A stretch of DNA of 64,000 nucleotides from Algoriphagus winogradskyi (GCF_900182815.1 NZ_FXUA01000004.1:248001-312000); one strand, 5' to 3'. Numbered from the stretch's first letter, positions 47,012 to 56,282 are shown. Notes: generated by a model not told the origin, from the letters alone. Numbers and translations are program-made.

Positions 47012-48349
47012 ATGAAAAAGCAATTCTTAAATTTTTTGACACTTGGAGCCTTAATGAGCACAGTAGCACTTAGTAGCTGTAGCGATAATGGGGGTGACCC
47101 TATCACACCTCCTGTGGAGACAGAAGATAGATTTATCACTGTAGCGGGAGCCTTGATGGGAACAAATCCTGGAGATGGAAACGGTGGAACGATGGTTTAT
47201 TCAGTGACCAAAGAGGAAGCAAAAGATCCTGATACCCAGATCAGCGTATATACCGAGGGATTTGGAGTGAAATCAAACAGAACCGCTCGTCTGCAATCTT
47301 CAGAGGATGGCTCTACCTTATTCAACATCGCATATACCGGTGATAATGGCGGTGAATTCTCCAGATACACAGTTATTGGTGGTGGAAATTTCGTTCAGTC
47401 TGACGTGTCAGTGAATATTTCCCAGTATGCAGGGACTTCCCCTCGATGGTTGAAATTATATGATGGAGACAAAACAGGTATTGCCCTAAACATGGCGAAT
47501 ATTACAGCGAACAATGCCCCAACTGAAGCAGATCCTAATCCACTAACTCCATTTGAATACTACAGAGGTGTCGCGACAATTTTGGCTTTGGATCTAGAGG
47601 AGTCATTGATTAGAAACTATGTGCAATATGAAATTCCGCTTACCGAAGAGGAGGAAGCTGCTGGTCATACTATTTTTAGACTAGACGGGTCAGTACTAAA
47701 TGCTGCTGAAGATAAGCTGATCATCGGAACTTGGATGCGTAAATACAATGTGGCAACAGGTGAAACGGAAGGAGATTATGAAAGATTGGGTACTAAATCA
47801 GTGGTAGTAGATTATCCATCGTTTGCTAATCCGACAGTGATTACTTCGACTGTTGCGCATGGAGACAATAGTGGTTACAGAAGTCATTATAGCTACTTGG
47901 GTGATGATAATAACATCTATCAGGCTACCGAGAGAGACCCTGCGGGATCTCATATTCTCAAAATCAACCAAAACAATGAATATGACAATTCTTATGTCTT
48001 CAGCTTAAATGATGCGCTTGGCTTAACGGGGGTTACCATTGAAGCTTGGCAGTATGCACAAAACGGGAAAGCATTCGCACTTATTTCTCATGATGGTGCT
48101 GAAAATGGCTTCGTAGTTTGGATGGATCTAAATGCTAAAACGGCTTCTATTGTTGATCTTCCTTACGATCCTGACTTGGAGTTCAATCAATATCAAGGTT
48201 TTGTAGTAGATGGTACAGATGTCTATATGGCTTTTACTCCAGTGGGCAAAAATGGAAACATTTATATTTTAGATAGCAATACTGGCCTTGCTAGCAAAGG
48301 TGCTACCTTGGTTAATCAGCCAGGTAATCACTATATAGGTATTTTTTAA
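47012..48349 (+). CDS. DUF4374 surface lipoprotein (XusB-like)
   Basis: A 445-residue lipoprotein. The lipobox Cys23 is followed by SDNGGDP, an acidic tail similar to the export signal for surface lipoproteins in this phylum. The body is a predicted beta-propeller (repeats of the form GDNGGEFSRYTV). DUF4374 lipoproteins pair with TonB receptors; XusB of Bacteroides thetaiotaomicron captures ferric enterobactin. It starts 36 bp after the receptor. A PepSY/XusC-type third gene is not present; a terminator follows. Confidence 0.85.
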   Translation: MKKQFLNFLTLGALMSTVALSSCSDNGGDPITPPVETEDRFITVAGALMGTNPGDGNGGTMVYSVTKEEAKDPDTQISVYTEGFGVKSNRTARLQSSEDGSTLFNIAYTGDNGGEFSRYTVIGGGNFVQSDVSVNISQYAGTSPRWLKLYDGDKTGIALNMANITANNAPTEADPNPLTPFEYYRGVATILALDLEESLIRNYVQYEIPLTEEEEAAGHTIFRLDGSVLNAAEDKLIIGTWMRKYNVATGETEGDYERLGTKSVVVDYPSFANPTVITSTVAHGDNSGYRSHYSYLGDDNNIYQATERDPAGSHILKINQNNEYDNSYVFSLNDALGLTGVTIEAWQYAQNGKAFALISHDGAENGFVVWMDLNAKTASIVDLPYDPDLEFNQYQGFVVDGTDVYMAFTPVGKNGNIYILDSNTGLASKGATLVNQPGNHYIGIF

Positions 48350-48398
48350 TCAGCAGTTTTTTCTAGCATAGCTTAGTAAAAGCAGGCTATCCAAACAT

Positions 48399-48435
48399 AA
48401 AAAACCCGGGAGATTAATTTTCTTCCGGGTTTTTT
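48399..48435. terminator. Bidirectional terminator after the DUF4374 gene
   Basis: A 15-bp stem with one wobble pair (48399-48413 with 48421-48435), with A- and T-runs on both sides. It separates the convergent DUF4374 and SMP-30 genes. Confidence 0.9.
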
Positions 48436-48462
48436 GCATTCATAATCTAATATTAAATGATC

Positions 48463-49374
48463 TTACCAAACTCCTCTGTTTTTCATTTGTAAAGTGTAAA
48501 CTGCATCAGTAGCGGTAATAAATAGCGTTTTCCTATCCAAAGCTCCAAACACCACGTTGGCTGTCCATCGGGATGGAACAGGAATGTGTGCGATCTGCTC
48601 ACCATTTCGATTAAATACTGTAACTCCATTTCCAGTGAGATAAACATTGCCACGCTCGTCTATAGTCATGCCATCGGAACCCATTTCACAGAAAAGCTCC
48701 TTATTGATTAGATAGCCATCTTCCCTCACCTCGTATTTAAAAGTTTTTTTGGCACCTATATCAGACACATAAAGGAACTTACTATCTGGCGTTCCTACGA
48801 TACCATTAGGCTGAGTCAAGTCTTCTGCAACTGCGAAAAGCTCAGTTCTATCTGCTGACAAAAAATATACATTTTGCCCTTGCTGTTCAGAGTCTTTGCT
48901 GCGTTCCCAATAAGGTCTTGGATAAAGGGGATCAGTAAAATAAATCCCACCTTTCGGTCTAACCCATAGGTCGTTAGGCCCATTGAGCTTTTTCCCTTTA
49001 AATGCTGAAATCCAAACTTCGTGATTGCCCTCAGTATCGAAAGCCCAGAGTTCGTTTTTATTGTCTGCAGCAGCTACCAAAGTGCCGTCAAGAAGAAAAT
49101 ACATTCCATTTGCACGACCAGCATCTTCTTTGAATACGCTGATTTCATTAGACAAGGCATTCCACTTGTGGATTCTATTATTAGGCTGATCGGTGAAGTA
49201 TACATCTCCAAATCGATTAACAGCAGGACCTTCAGTAAACTCAAAGCCATCTTGTACTTTTACCAATTCAGCATTTTTGGCAACAATACCTTTTTTATCT
49301 TCTATTTCTTGAGAAAATCCCTGCGTTCCAACCAAGATTGCAGCTATTAATAAGGATGATTTAATGGGGTTCAT
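48463..49374 (-). CDS. SMP-30/gluconolactonase-family exported protein
   Basis: A 303-residue six-bladed beta-propeller of the SMP-30/LRE family. A signal peptide (about 1-21) precedes EGPAVNRFGDVYFTDQPNN, with metal-site-like Glu and Asn residues; NGPNDLWVRPKGGIYFTDP and QPNGIVGTPDSKFLYVSD follow. Probably a periplasmic lactonase; the substrate is unknown. It lies 9 bp after the beta-propeller gene on the same strand, so one transcript is likely. Confidence 0.87.
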   Translation of the reverse strand: MNPIKSSLLIAAILVGTQGFSQEIEDKKGIVAKNAELVKVQDGFEFTEGPAVNRFGDVYFTDQPNNRIHKWNALSNEISVFKEDAGRANGMYFLLDGTLVAAADNKNELWAFDTEGNHEVWISAFKGKKLNGPNDLWVRPKGGIYFTDPLYPRPYWERSKDSEQQGQNVYFLSADRTELFAVAEDLTQPNGIVGTPDSKFLYVSDIGAKKTFKYEVREDGYLINKELFCEMGSDGMTIDERGNVYLTGNGVTVFNRNGEQIAHIPVPSRWTANVVFGALDRKTLFITATDAVYTLQMKNRGVW

Positions 49375-49383
49375 AGTGTAATG

Positions 49384-50283
49384 TTATTTTCTATTCATTG
49401 CGACCACTAGCACATTAAGATCTGCGCTATAGGCCATTCGGGTGATGTTTTGATGCGTATTAGATTCTATTTCCCCAAGAGACTTCCACTCGGAATCAGT
49501 GTATTTTCTTACGAAAATCTCATTTCCTGAAGCCATCAAGAGGTGCTTTTTGTCCAGCCAGATAAAATCCTGAGAACCTAAAAGCCCTCCAAGATATACT
49601 TCTCTTTCTCCATTTTCAATATCGTAGCTTTTAATAATTCCAGCTTGGCCCTCCTCTGGTTGCGTCATATAAGTGATTTCAGAGGAGTTTGGTCTTTTTT
49701 GGATGGAGCGGGAGATGGCAGAGTCTATTTCAATCAGGTCATTTCTCCCTTTGGCATAAATTAGTTTAGTTGGATTTCCTAGCACAAACATCGCTGCTTT
49801 ATTGTCATACCAGTCGTAGTAGCCAACAGGTTCTATGTCGTCGTAAAGTAGTTCAGCGGGTTCAAATGAGGTAGGGTAAAGCCATATTCGCTGCGTCCCA
49901 TCTGCCTCCATCACTACAGCGGAGATATACATACCACAATCCGTAATCCTGGGAGAGAATTCACTTCTATCGGATGTTTTGGAAAGATTGGTGAATTTTT
50001 CTGCTTCAAAATTATAGACTATTATATCATGATTTCCTTCTACATCGGCAGCGGAGAAAACTAGTTGATAGTCATTGATGAAACTCGGCTGATTGTCATA
50101 TTCAACTCGGTCAGTGAGAGCTTTTGCCGTTTCAGGCAATAATTTCAAGTTGCCTCCCTTGCCACTTGTATGGATCACCCAGAGGTCTGTACCCACTTGG
50201 GCAATGCATGAACAGACTAAAAACAGACAAAAACTAGCAGTAAGGAAAAAACTCTTTTGCATGGGTTTTAATAAATTTTTCAA
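49384..50283 (-). CDS. TolB-like beta-propeller (PD40) protein, exported
   Basis: A 299-residue protein with a signal peptide (hydrophobic 12-28, ending CIAQ). A start at Met8 (50262) is also possible. The mature protein is a WD40/PD40-like propeller with repeated elements such as QLVFSAADVEGNHDI. Function unknown; it may report on its neighbour, the SMP-30 gene, which lies 9 bp downstream in the same transcript. Confidence 0.75.
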   Translation of the reverse strand: MKNLLKPMQKSFFLTASFCLFLVCSCIAQVGTDLWVIHTSGKGGNLKLLPETAKALTDRVEYDNQPSFINDYQLVFSAADVEGNHDIIVYNFEAEKFTNLSKTSDRSEFSPRITDCGMYISAVVMEADGTQRIWLYPTSFEPAELLYDDIEPVGYYDWYDNKAAMFVLGNPTKLIYAKGRNDLIEIDSAISRSIQKRPNSSEITYMTQPEEGQAGIIKSYDIENGEREVYLGGLLGSQDFIWLDKKHLLMASGNEIFVRKYTDSEWKSLGEIESNTHQNITRMAYSADLNVLVVAMNRK

Positions 50284-50312
50284 CCAAAGTACAAAATCAA
50301 GGTTAGAATGGT

Positions 50313-51392
50313 GTGAGTAAACTAAAACTATACCAGAATATCGAATTTGACCACTTGAGAACGCTTCAAGATCCGCTTGCAGATCAGTTGGTTAAGGTAT
50401 TGGTAAAATATCCAGAATTAATCACTCAGGTAAACTCTTGGGCAGAAATCCCCAATGAGATAGAAGATTCTTATCCTCCAGCATTTCAGGCCTTTTTTAA
50501 CTTTTATTTGGAGCAAAAGGAACTACCGGAAGAAATTCTGGCTCAGGGTCAACGGCTCTTTGATCAAAAAGGTGATTTATATCTAGCCATGCTCGGGTTT
50601 TACTCGCTTCCTTATGCTTACGCGTTTGGAGATGGGGCGGAGGTGCTGGTAAGGTCAAAGCGCATTCTCAATGATATCGGTCGTAGATTGGGAGAAACGG
50701 GGACGTTTATTTTGGATATTTTTGAACCAGGGGCATTTCTCACCAAGAAGAAAGCTTTTCTAACCTGTGCAAAGGTTCGGTTGATCCATGCATTCAGTCG
50801 GTATTTTATTTCTCACTATTCCTATGACTGGAATGAAGCATTTGGTAAACCCATCAACCAGGAAGACCTGATCGGAACCAATCTTTCTTTCAGCCTGATC
50901 GTCATTCGAGGATGGAAGAAAATGGGGTTTAACGTTAGCTCTGAAGAAGTTTCCTTGATTATGCAGTATTGGAAATGGGTGGGACGATTGATGGGAATTC
51001 AAGAAAAATACTGGCCAGATAATCCCAAGGAGGCATTTGCATTGGAAAAACTTATCCGAAAGCGACATTTAAAATCCACGACAGCAGGACATCTCTTGAT
51101 CCAAGCTTTGATTTCTTATTATAAATCTTCCATCGCAGATCCTTTGATTTCTAGCCAAGTAGAACCCATACTATATTTTTTCTTGGGGAAAGAAGCTGCA
51201 AAAGCATTGAATATCCAATCCTCCATACCTATAAATGGAGAATTGCTGGGCTTGGTTTTTAAATTCTCAGGTTGGAAAACTTACGGAAGTGTCAAAGGAT
51301 ATGCTCAGATAGCCCGGCAAAATGAATCCAATCAAATAGCCCTGTTTGGAGAAAAGCTGGAAATTAAATTACCGAGATTAAACCGTTCATAA
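50313..51392 (+). CDS. MpaB/latex-clearing-like oxygenase (DUF2236)
   Basis: A 359-residue helical protein. The domain of the ER-bound oxygenase MpaB / rubber oxygenase family is visible through VRLIHAFSRYF (probable heme- or metal-binding His) and the later NQEDLIGTNLSFSL. Known relatives cleave isoprenoid or rubber chains. The start is GTG at 50313, because the ATG at 50308 is immediately followed by a stop. It is divergent from the propeller gene by 29 bp. The substrate is unknown. Confidence 0.82.
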   Translation: MSKLKLYQNIEFDHLRTLQDPLADQLVKVLVKYPELITQVNSWAEIPNEIEDSYPPAFQAFFNFYLEQKELPEEILAQGQRLFDQKGDLYLAMLGFYSLPYAYAFGDGAEVLVRSKRILNDIGRRLGETGTFILDIFEPGAFLTKKKAFLTCAKVRLIHAFSRYFISHYSYDWNEAFGKPINQEDLIGTNLSFSLIVIRGWKKMGFNVSSEEVSLIMQYWKWVGRLMGIQEKYWPDNPKEAFALEKLIRKRHLKSTTAGHLLIQALISYYKSSIADPLISSQVEPILYFFLGKEAAKALNIQSSIPINGELLGLVFKFSGWKTYGSVKGYAQIARQNESNQIALFGEKLEIKLPRLNRS

Positions 51393-51501
51393 CCGTACAC
51401 TTTTATGTTCGTTTGCATTCACTTACCTTAGCTTAAACTGGTAATTAAGGCATTCAAAGGCACTTTTGATCAATGGCATCTTTTTCGTACATCTAGCAGA
51501 C

Positions 51502-51807
51502 ATGAAGGTAATCACCCGATGGATATCAAATTTGCCGCTAGAGCTGATCTTCTGGATTGGTAGTTTAGTTGCAATTATTTCCCTAGATCCTCATGGAGGG
51601 AGTCATTTAAGTCTCTGTCCGCTGAGTCAATTAGGTATAGATTGGTGTCCGGGATGTGGACTAGGACGCTCTATGAGTCTTCTTATTCGAGGAGATTTCT
51701 TGGCTTCTTGGGAGATGCATCCACTGGCATTGCTAGCGTATGTGGTTATTTTCTCCAGAATTTGGCAACTTATTAAAAACTTAAAAACAACACACAATTA
51801 TGGCTAA
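51502..51807 (+). CDS. DUF2752 small membrane protein
   Basis: A 101-residue protein with two or three helices and the DUF2752 motif CPLSQLGIDWCPGCGLGRS, followed by HPLA. I chose ATG 51502; an upstream TTG at 51466 would add twelve hydrophobic residues. It overlaps the TM2 gene by 8 nt. Function unknown; its Cys pairs may bind metal. Confidence 0.82.
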   Translation: MKVITRWISNLPLELIFWIGSLVAIISLDPHGGSHLSLCPLSQLGIDWCPGCGLGRSMSLLIRGDFLASWEMHPLALLAYVVIFSRIWQLIKNLKTTHNYG

Positions 51808-52180
51808 TGTATTAAGACACCTTCCAGAATTGGAGGGAATGGAACTGGGTTACATCCAGGGTTTGATGAAAAACATGGATGAGGATCAAGCATCTCTTTT
51901 CGCACAGGTATATCGTGCCAGAAGAAAAGACTCCCAGATGATTCTGATTTTAACTCTTCTTGGTTTCTTTGGTTTTGCTGGATTACATAGATTTATCCTC
52001 GGTCAAATTGGTTTGGGTATCCTTTATATTTTGACCATCGGACTATGTTTTATCGGTACGATCGTCGATTTGGTAAACTATAAGAGTCTTGCCTACGAGT
52101 ATAACATCAAAGTGGCTCATGAGACGATGAACATGCTGAATGCGAATTACCCTGGAGATGTGACTAACACGACTACCTAA
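51800..52180 (+). CDS. TM2-domain membrane protein
   Basis: A 126-residue protein with a soluble N-terminal half (about 1-45) and two TM helices (about 48-100) carrying the TM2 motif GFFGFAGLHRFILGQIGLG. It is translationally coupled to the DUF2752 gene (8-nt overlap), a pairing often seen in this phylum. The stop precedes the terminator at 52201-52224. Confidence 0.87.
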   Translation: MANVLRHLPELEGMELGYIQGLMKNMDEDQASLFAQVYRARRKDSQMILILTLLGFFGFAGLHRFILGQIGLGILYILTIGLCFIGTIVDLVNYKSLAYEYNIKVAHETMNMLNANYPGDVTNTTT

Positions 52181-52200
52181 TTATAAACTTAACTAGTGCT

Positions 52201-52224
52201 AAAGCCGGAGGAAACTTCGGCTTT
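52201..52224 (+). terminator. Intrinsic terminator after the TM2 gene
   Basis: Stem AAAGCCGGAG / CTTCGGCTTT (one G-T wobble) with a GAAA tetraloop, followed by TATTG. Confidence 0.85.
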
Positions 52225-52277
52225 TATTGTTTCAACCATCGAGGTTTTTAAAACTTCAACAGTTCTCTATTTTTTTT

Positions 52278-52418
52278 TGATTATCCGTTTTTGTGCCAGG
52301 ATGGGGTCAAAAGCAAAGAAGAATAGGTTAAACTTAGACATTGAGGCCGCTTCGATCATCGGTCATCCGGCCAGATAAGCAAAGAATTTAAGGTGACTGC
52401 CATCTTTGCGGATAATCA
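52278..52418 (+). repeat. Intergenic element with terminal inverted repeats, copy 1
   Basis: A 141-bp element bounded by TGATTATCCG (52278-52287) and its perfect complement CGGATAATCA (52409-52418). The right half (from about 52350) is 86 percent identical (63 of 73) to 62745-62817 and the left half about 60 percent identical to the matching part. A small hairpin, GGTC ATCC GGCC with a bulged A in its extension, is preserved in both copies by a compensating change. No transposase and no clear target duplication were found. Confidence 0.72.
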
Positions 52419-52441
52419 TATTTTTTTTAAAACTATAGAAG

Positions 52442-53293
52442 CTATTCTATAACCAATATCGAATCTTCTTGCAAATAGCCCAGTGATTGTAGGAAAATAT
52501 CCGTTGCTTCAACAGTCTTTTTATAATTTTCGAATTGGGAATAATTGAAGAAACCATGTGGTTGATCTTCATATAATATCAAATCACATCTACTGCCAAC
52601 CTTCTCCATCACCATCTTATAATAATGACCTGTGGCTACTGGGATTAATGAGTCTTTGGTGCCAAGCAAGAACAGGGTAGGAGGTGCACCAGCTACAACG
52701 TTATGCAAGGGTGAAAATTCTTTGTATTCTCCTCTAATTCGCTCATATCCATATCCTCCTGGCCCATTGTCTATTACGGGGTTAAATAGTACAAGAGCAT
52801 TAGGAACAGGGCTAATAGACAAGTCATCAGTGATCTCATTGTATCCCTCTATTAAAGCAGTGGCAGCAGCTAAATGACCACCTGCAGAACCTCCAGCAGC
52901 AATCAGTTTATTTCCATCTATTTGAAAATCTTCTGCATGTGCTCTTAGGTATCGGATAGCAGATTTAGCATCTTTTAATGATTCATGTGGACCTGTCTTA
53001 TGGATATTTTTAATTCTGTAATCTGCTAAAAAACATACAATCCCCCTTTTGGCAAAATAAGCTGCCTGAGGCTCGAATTGAGCTCTACTTCCTGAATTCC
53101 AACCGCCACCATAAAAGAATATTAATGCAGGATATTTTTCACCTGCAGTCATTTTATCGGGATAGTACACTTCCATAAATAGCTCAGTGGTATCTACCGA
53201 CTTGAAGGGAAATAATTCTTGAGCAGCAGAAATACTGAAAGTTGATATCAGGAGTGCAAGACAACTGAGAAGGTTAAGGTAGGTTTTGTTCAT
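52442..53293 (-). CDS. Exported alpha/beta-hydrolase (acetyl-esterase/BD-FAE type)
   Basis: A 283-residue protein with a signal peptide (about 1-24). The oxyanion motif FFYGGGWNSGS and nucleophile Ser136 in GGSAGGHLAA place it among HSL/BD-FAE-type esterases; Asp in GTKDSLIP and His in QPHGFFNY complete the triad. Probably deacetylates or hydrolyses carbohydrate esters in the periplasm. Other esterase substrates cannot be excluded. Confidence 0.85.
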   Translation of the reverse strand: MNKTYLNLLSCLALLISTFSISAAQELFPFKSVDTTELFMEVYYPDKMTAGEKYPALIFFYGGGWNSGSRAQFEPQAAYFAKRGIVCFLADYRIKNIHKTGPHESLKDAKSAIRYLRAHAEDFQIDGNKLIAAGGSAGGHLAAATALIEGYNEITDDLSISPVPNALVLFNPVIDNGPGGYGYERIRGEYKEFSPLHNVVAGAPPTLFLLGTKDSLIPVATGHYYKMVMEKVGSRCDLILYEDQPHGFFNYSQFENYKKTVEATDIFLQSLGYLQEDSILVIE

Positions 53294-53359
53294 AAGCCTA
53301 TGTGGGGATTGTTCGTTTTAGGTAGTTAGCTTTGAAATAGATTCGTGTGATACCATGTG

Positions 53360-53815
53360 TTAATCTTCAACGTGAGTCGTCATTTCTATGTGCTCTATGC
53401 CATCTTCTAAGTATGTTTCTCCTGCATTTTCAAATCCAAAGGACTTATAAAATTCATTAAGATATGTTTGAGCTCCAATCCTTACTGAACAAGAACCATG
53501 TTTTCTTGCTATAAAGGCGAGAGATTCTTGCATCAACCTTCGTCCGGCACCTATGCCACGTGCTTTTATATCACTCACTACTCTCCCTATGGAAACTTCA
53601 GGAAAGGAAGCTCCTGCTGGCAATATTCTAGAATAAGCTACTAAATAATCATCTGACTTGATCATCACATGATCGGCTACTTGATCCTTATTATCTGCAT
53701 CTTGAAAGACACAATTTTGCTCTACAACAAACACATCATTGCGGAGCCTGATGATAGCATATAATTCCTTACTACTGAGCTCCTCAAAGGTCTTTATAAC
53801 TGTAGTCAATTCCAT
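53360..53815 (-). CDS. ElaA-like GNAT acyltransferase
   Basis: A 151-residue GNAT protein with the ElaA hallmark IIRLRNDVFVVEQNCVFQ and the acyl-CoA loop RVVSDIKARGIGAGRRLMQ. I chose ATG 53815, since ElaA proteins begin a few residues before the first strand; an alternative start at 53854 would put the gene 2 bp from the GH29 stop. Substrate unknown. Downstream of the fucosidase on the same strand. Confidence 0.85.
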   Translation of the reverse strand: MELTTVIKTFEELSSKELYAIIRLRNDVFVVEQNCVFQDADNKDQVADHVMIKSDDYLVAYSRILPAGASFPEVSIGRVVSDIKARGIGAGRRLMQESLAFIARKHGSCSVRIGAQTYLNEFYKSFGFENAGETYLEDGIEHIEMTTHVED

Positions 53816-53855
53816 TTTATGATCTCTTGTTTGAATTTTAGCAGTAAGACTCACT

Positions 53856-55304
53856 TTATTCTGAAATGTAACGTATCACAATTGCAGGAGAATTTGCTAG
53901 TTTTTCCCGCAAGTTCTTTGGAACAGTAACTACAGTTTTTCCGTCTTCGGTTTTCCATTTCAAAGATTTATTCTCACCAAGAATAATGATTTTACTTCCT
54001 TTTTTTGGCGGATTAAGACTCCAAGAGATGGTGTCTTCTAGTTCTTCATTCTCCTCCAATGGAAGCAAAGCATATAGTTCCTTGGCTTTTCCTTGGGTGA
54101 AGTAAAGTTTGCCATCCTGAAAATTTTCAATGGCACGCGTATTATATATCCCATCACCATTCACTTCCAGCCACTTTCCAATCTCCTCTAATCTAGAAAC
54201 CTGCTCAGGTACAAAAAGTCCATCTGCTGTAGGACCAACGCCCAACAATAAGTTTCCACCTTTGGCTACAATTTCAATTAATAGATGAATTACTTTTCGT
54301 GATGGTTTGAACTTATCATTTGGCACATAGCCCCAAGCACCGCCAAGGGTGATGCAGCTTTCCCATGGATCAGAAGACATTTCAGACGGTATTCCCTGCT
54401 CTGGCGTTCTATAGTTTTCGAATGGTCCATGAACTGTCCGATCCACTATTAATATTCCTTCTTGGTTTTCTCGTACCATTTCAGCCACTATCGGCATGTC
54501 GATTTGCTGATCAAAATCAGGAATTGGTGCGCCCCAACTGAGTACTTCCTCGTTCACTGTAGATTTTGGTCGTACCCAACCACCATCTAGCCATAGGATA
54601 TCAATGTCTCCATAGTTTGACGTGATTTCATTCAATTGATTATGGGTGAACTGCACATATTGATTCCATCTCCAAGGATGCTTTCGAATGTCATAATTTA
54701 CATTTCGGTCTGGAGTAGCACGATAATCCCACCAGTAATACTGGGAATGCCAGTCAGGCTTAGAATAGTACGCCCCGATCATCATATCCTTTTCACGAAA
54801 TGCATCAAATACATACTTAGCAACGTCAGCTTTCGGGTGATTTTTGAATGGCCCATTGGAAATCTTGTAATCAGCAAATTGGGTGTCATACATATTGAAG
54901 CCATCGTGATGCTTTGTAGTGAAAACCACGTATTTCATTCCTGCTTTTTCAGCGGCATCTGCCCATTGTGAAGGATCAAAACCTTGAGGATTGAACTTTT
55001 CACTTAAGCCCCAATACCATTTTTTGTAGTCTTCATAACTCTGAGTTGTATCTTTTCTATTGATCCAATCCTCATTATTGATGCTCCATGATTCTACTAT
55101 TCCTGGTACGGCATAGATGCCCCAGTGAATCAGGATTCCAAATTTCTGATCTCTCCATTGTTCCAATTTCTCCGCAACCTTTACATCTGTGGGGTATTCA
55201 TATTCAGATGAAGTAGGATGAAGAGTATTCTGTGCTGAAGTTCTTAGTGAAATGGCAAAAACAAAAACAAGAAGCCAATTGAATTTATTGCTGTTGTTGA
55301 TCAT
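53856..55304 (-). CDS. GH29 alpha-L-fucosidase
   Basis: A 482-residue exported glycoside hydrolase with a signal peptide (about 1-24). GH29 marks are FGILIHWGIYAVPG (55-68), YVVFTTKHHDGFNMYD (125-140), and the nucleophile Asp240 in DILWLDGGW. The acid/base residue lies later and is variable in this family. It should remove terminal fucose from algal or animal glycans. A C-terminal beta-sandwich is evident. Confidence 0.92.
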   Translation of the reverse strand: MINNSNKFNWLLVFVFAISLRTSAQNTLHPTSSEYEYPTDVKVAEKLEQWRDQKFGILIHWGIYAVPGIVESWSINNEDWINRKDTTQSYEDYKKWYWGLSEKFNPQGFDPSQWADAAEKAGMKYVVFTTKHHDGFNMYDTQFADYKISNGPFKNHPKADVAKYVFDAFREKDMMIGAYYSKPDWHSQYYWWDYRATPDRNVNYDIRKHPWRWNQYVQFTHNQLNEITSNYGDIDILWLDGGWVRPKSTVNEEVLSWGAPIPDFDQQIDMPIVAEMVRENQEGILIVDRTVHGPFENYRTPEQGIPSEMSSDPWESCITLGGAWGYVPNDKFKPSRKVIHLLIEIVAKGGNLLLGVGPTADGLFVPEQVSRLEEIGKWLEVNGDGIYNTRAIENFQDGKLYFTQGKAKELYALLPLEENEELEDTISWSLNPPKKGSKIIILGENKSLKWKTEDGKTVVTVPKNLREKLANSPAIVIRYISE

Positions 55305-55551
55305 TGGAAAAGGGTGAGATGAATTAAAGATTTTTACTTCGATCCGCTAAAGTAAAGTGCTTAACAATGAGTCAAAAGGGAAATCATTTCAAATTACACT
55401 CTATTGAATTATAGGTTTGAATAGATTAAAAATTTACAAGGATCCAAGTCAATTGAAAAAGCATGGACCATTCAGGCCAAAAAACGTATCAGATCATTTA
55501 CTTGACTAAGAGGCTCATGGATATTAATAAATGACCTACGTTATTTATCAA
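55305..55551. other. Gap between fucosidase and VLRF1-like gene
   Basis: 247 bp, AT-rich, with the promoter region of the fucosidase. No gene, terminator or repeat was recognised. Confidence 0.4.
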
Positions 55552-56262
55552 TTACCAATTATTATCCTCATTTTCAGCGCTTTGATCTATTTCGTCCAAC
55601 TTACTAAAGATCTCTTGCCCTTTATCAGAAAGCAACAAATGAACTCCAGTCAACTTCTTATGAATTGCTTGTAAAGTCTCAAAATCAGGTTGCTGCACAT
55701 GAAACGGAATACTTATTAAATTTTCTGCATTCTTGGAAAACGGGGTCGGTGTTTCACTTCCAAAGAAATAAGGCCAGAGCGTTTTTCCACAACTGATACC
55801 CCACGTTGATATCGCATAATTCTTCTCGTATTGTTGGAGTCGCTGATTGATTTCCTCGAAAAACTGCTCAGATTCTCCCAGTCTCAGTCGAGATCCTGCT
55901 CTCGATTTACCCTTAGTCTTTAAATATTTGATCTGACTTTTTCCTTGTTTTTGCCGAACCATATAAGCTCGGAAAACTTTATGATCCAGCATTTCACCAT
56001 TATGAAAATAGCCTGTAACTGCTATTCCAGCGCGGATCATTACTATCCCTAAATGAAAATCATCTTTTAATTCCAGTTCGCCGGATTTGTTAGGCGACAT
56101 ATTCCAAGGAAGGGAAACCCGGGCTAGCCAAGACTCAGAATCCGATATTATCCACTGGTGCTTGGCTTTTTCAAAAGAGCAAATCAATCCTAGCCTTGTG
56201 CTGAGATCCAGAATTGACTGGTACTTTTCAAGACTAATTAACTTAGGATTGCCGGAAATCAT
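55552..56262 (-). CDS. Vms1/ANKZF1-like peptidyl-tRNA release factor (bacterial VLRF1)
   Basis: A 236-residue protein. The diagnostic run VRQKQGKSQ (102-110) followed by SRAGSRLRLGESEQFFEEI (120-138) matches the eRF1-like domain of yeast Vms1 and human ANKZF1 (VRxKQGxxQ ... SAGxxLRRxNE). By analogy Gln110 is the catalytic Gln that, like GGQ of release factors, promotes peptidyl-tRNA hydrolysis on stalled ribosomes. The rest, with WGISCGKTLWPYFFG after it, is consistent with the eRF1 domain-2 fold. No zinc finger or UBX-like region is present, as expected for bacterial forms. It is divergent from a HEAT gene by 48 bp. Function is inferred. Confidence 0.75.
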   Translation of the reverse strand: MISGNPKLISLEKYQSILDLSTRLGLICSFEKAKHQWIISDSESWLARVSLPWNMSPNKSGELELKDDFHLGIVMIRAGIAVTGYFHNGEMLDHKVFRAYMVRQKQGKSQIKYLKTKGKSRAGSRLRLGESEQFFEEINQRLQQYEKNYAISTWGISCGKTLWPYFFGSETPTPFSKNAENLISIPFHVQQPDFETLQAIHKKLTGVHLLLSDKGQEIFSKLDEIDQSAENEDNNW

Positions 56263-56282
56263 AGCGGGGGAGGCTTTTCAAT

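Noticed and set aside
52196-52378. A 60-residue plus-strand open frame in the TM2-esterase gap
   Set aside because: It runs through a terminator and half of the inverted-repeat element; no protein family. Copy 2 of the element does not keep the frame.
52390-52441. Reading VTAIFADNHIFF in element copy 1, similar to a response-regulator start
   Set aside because: The matching part of copy 2 reads differently and no receiver domain follows, so it is chance.
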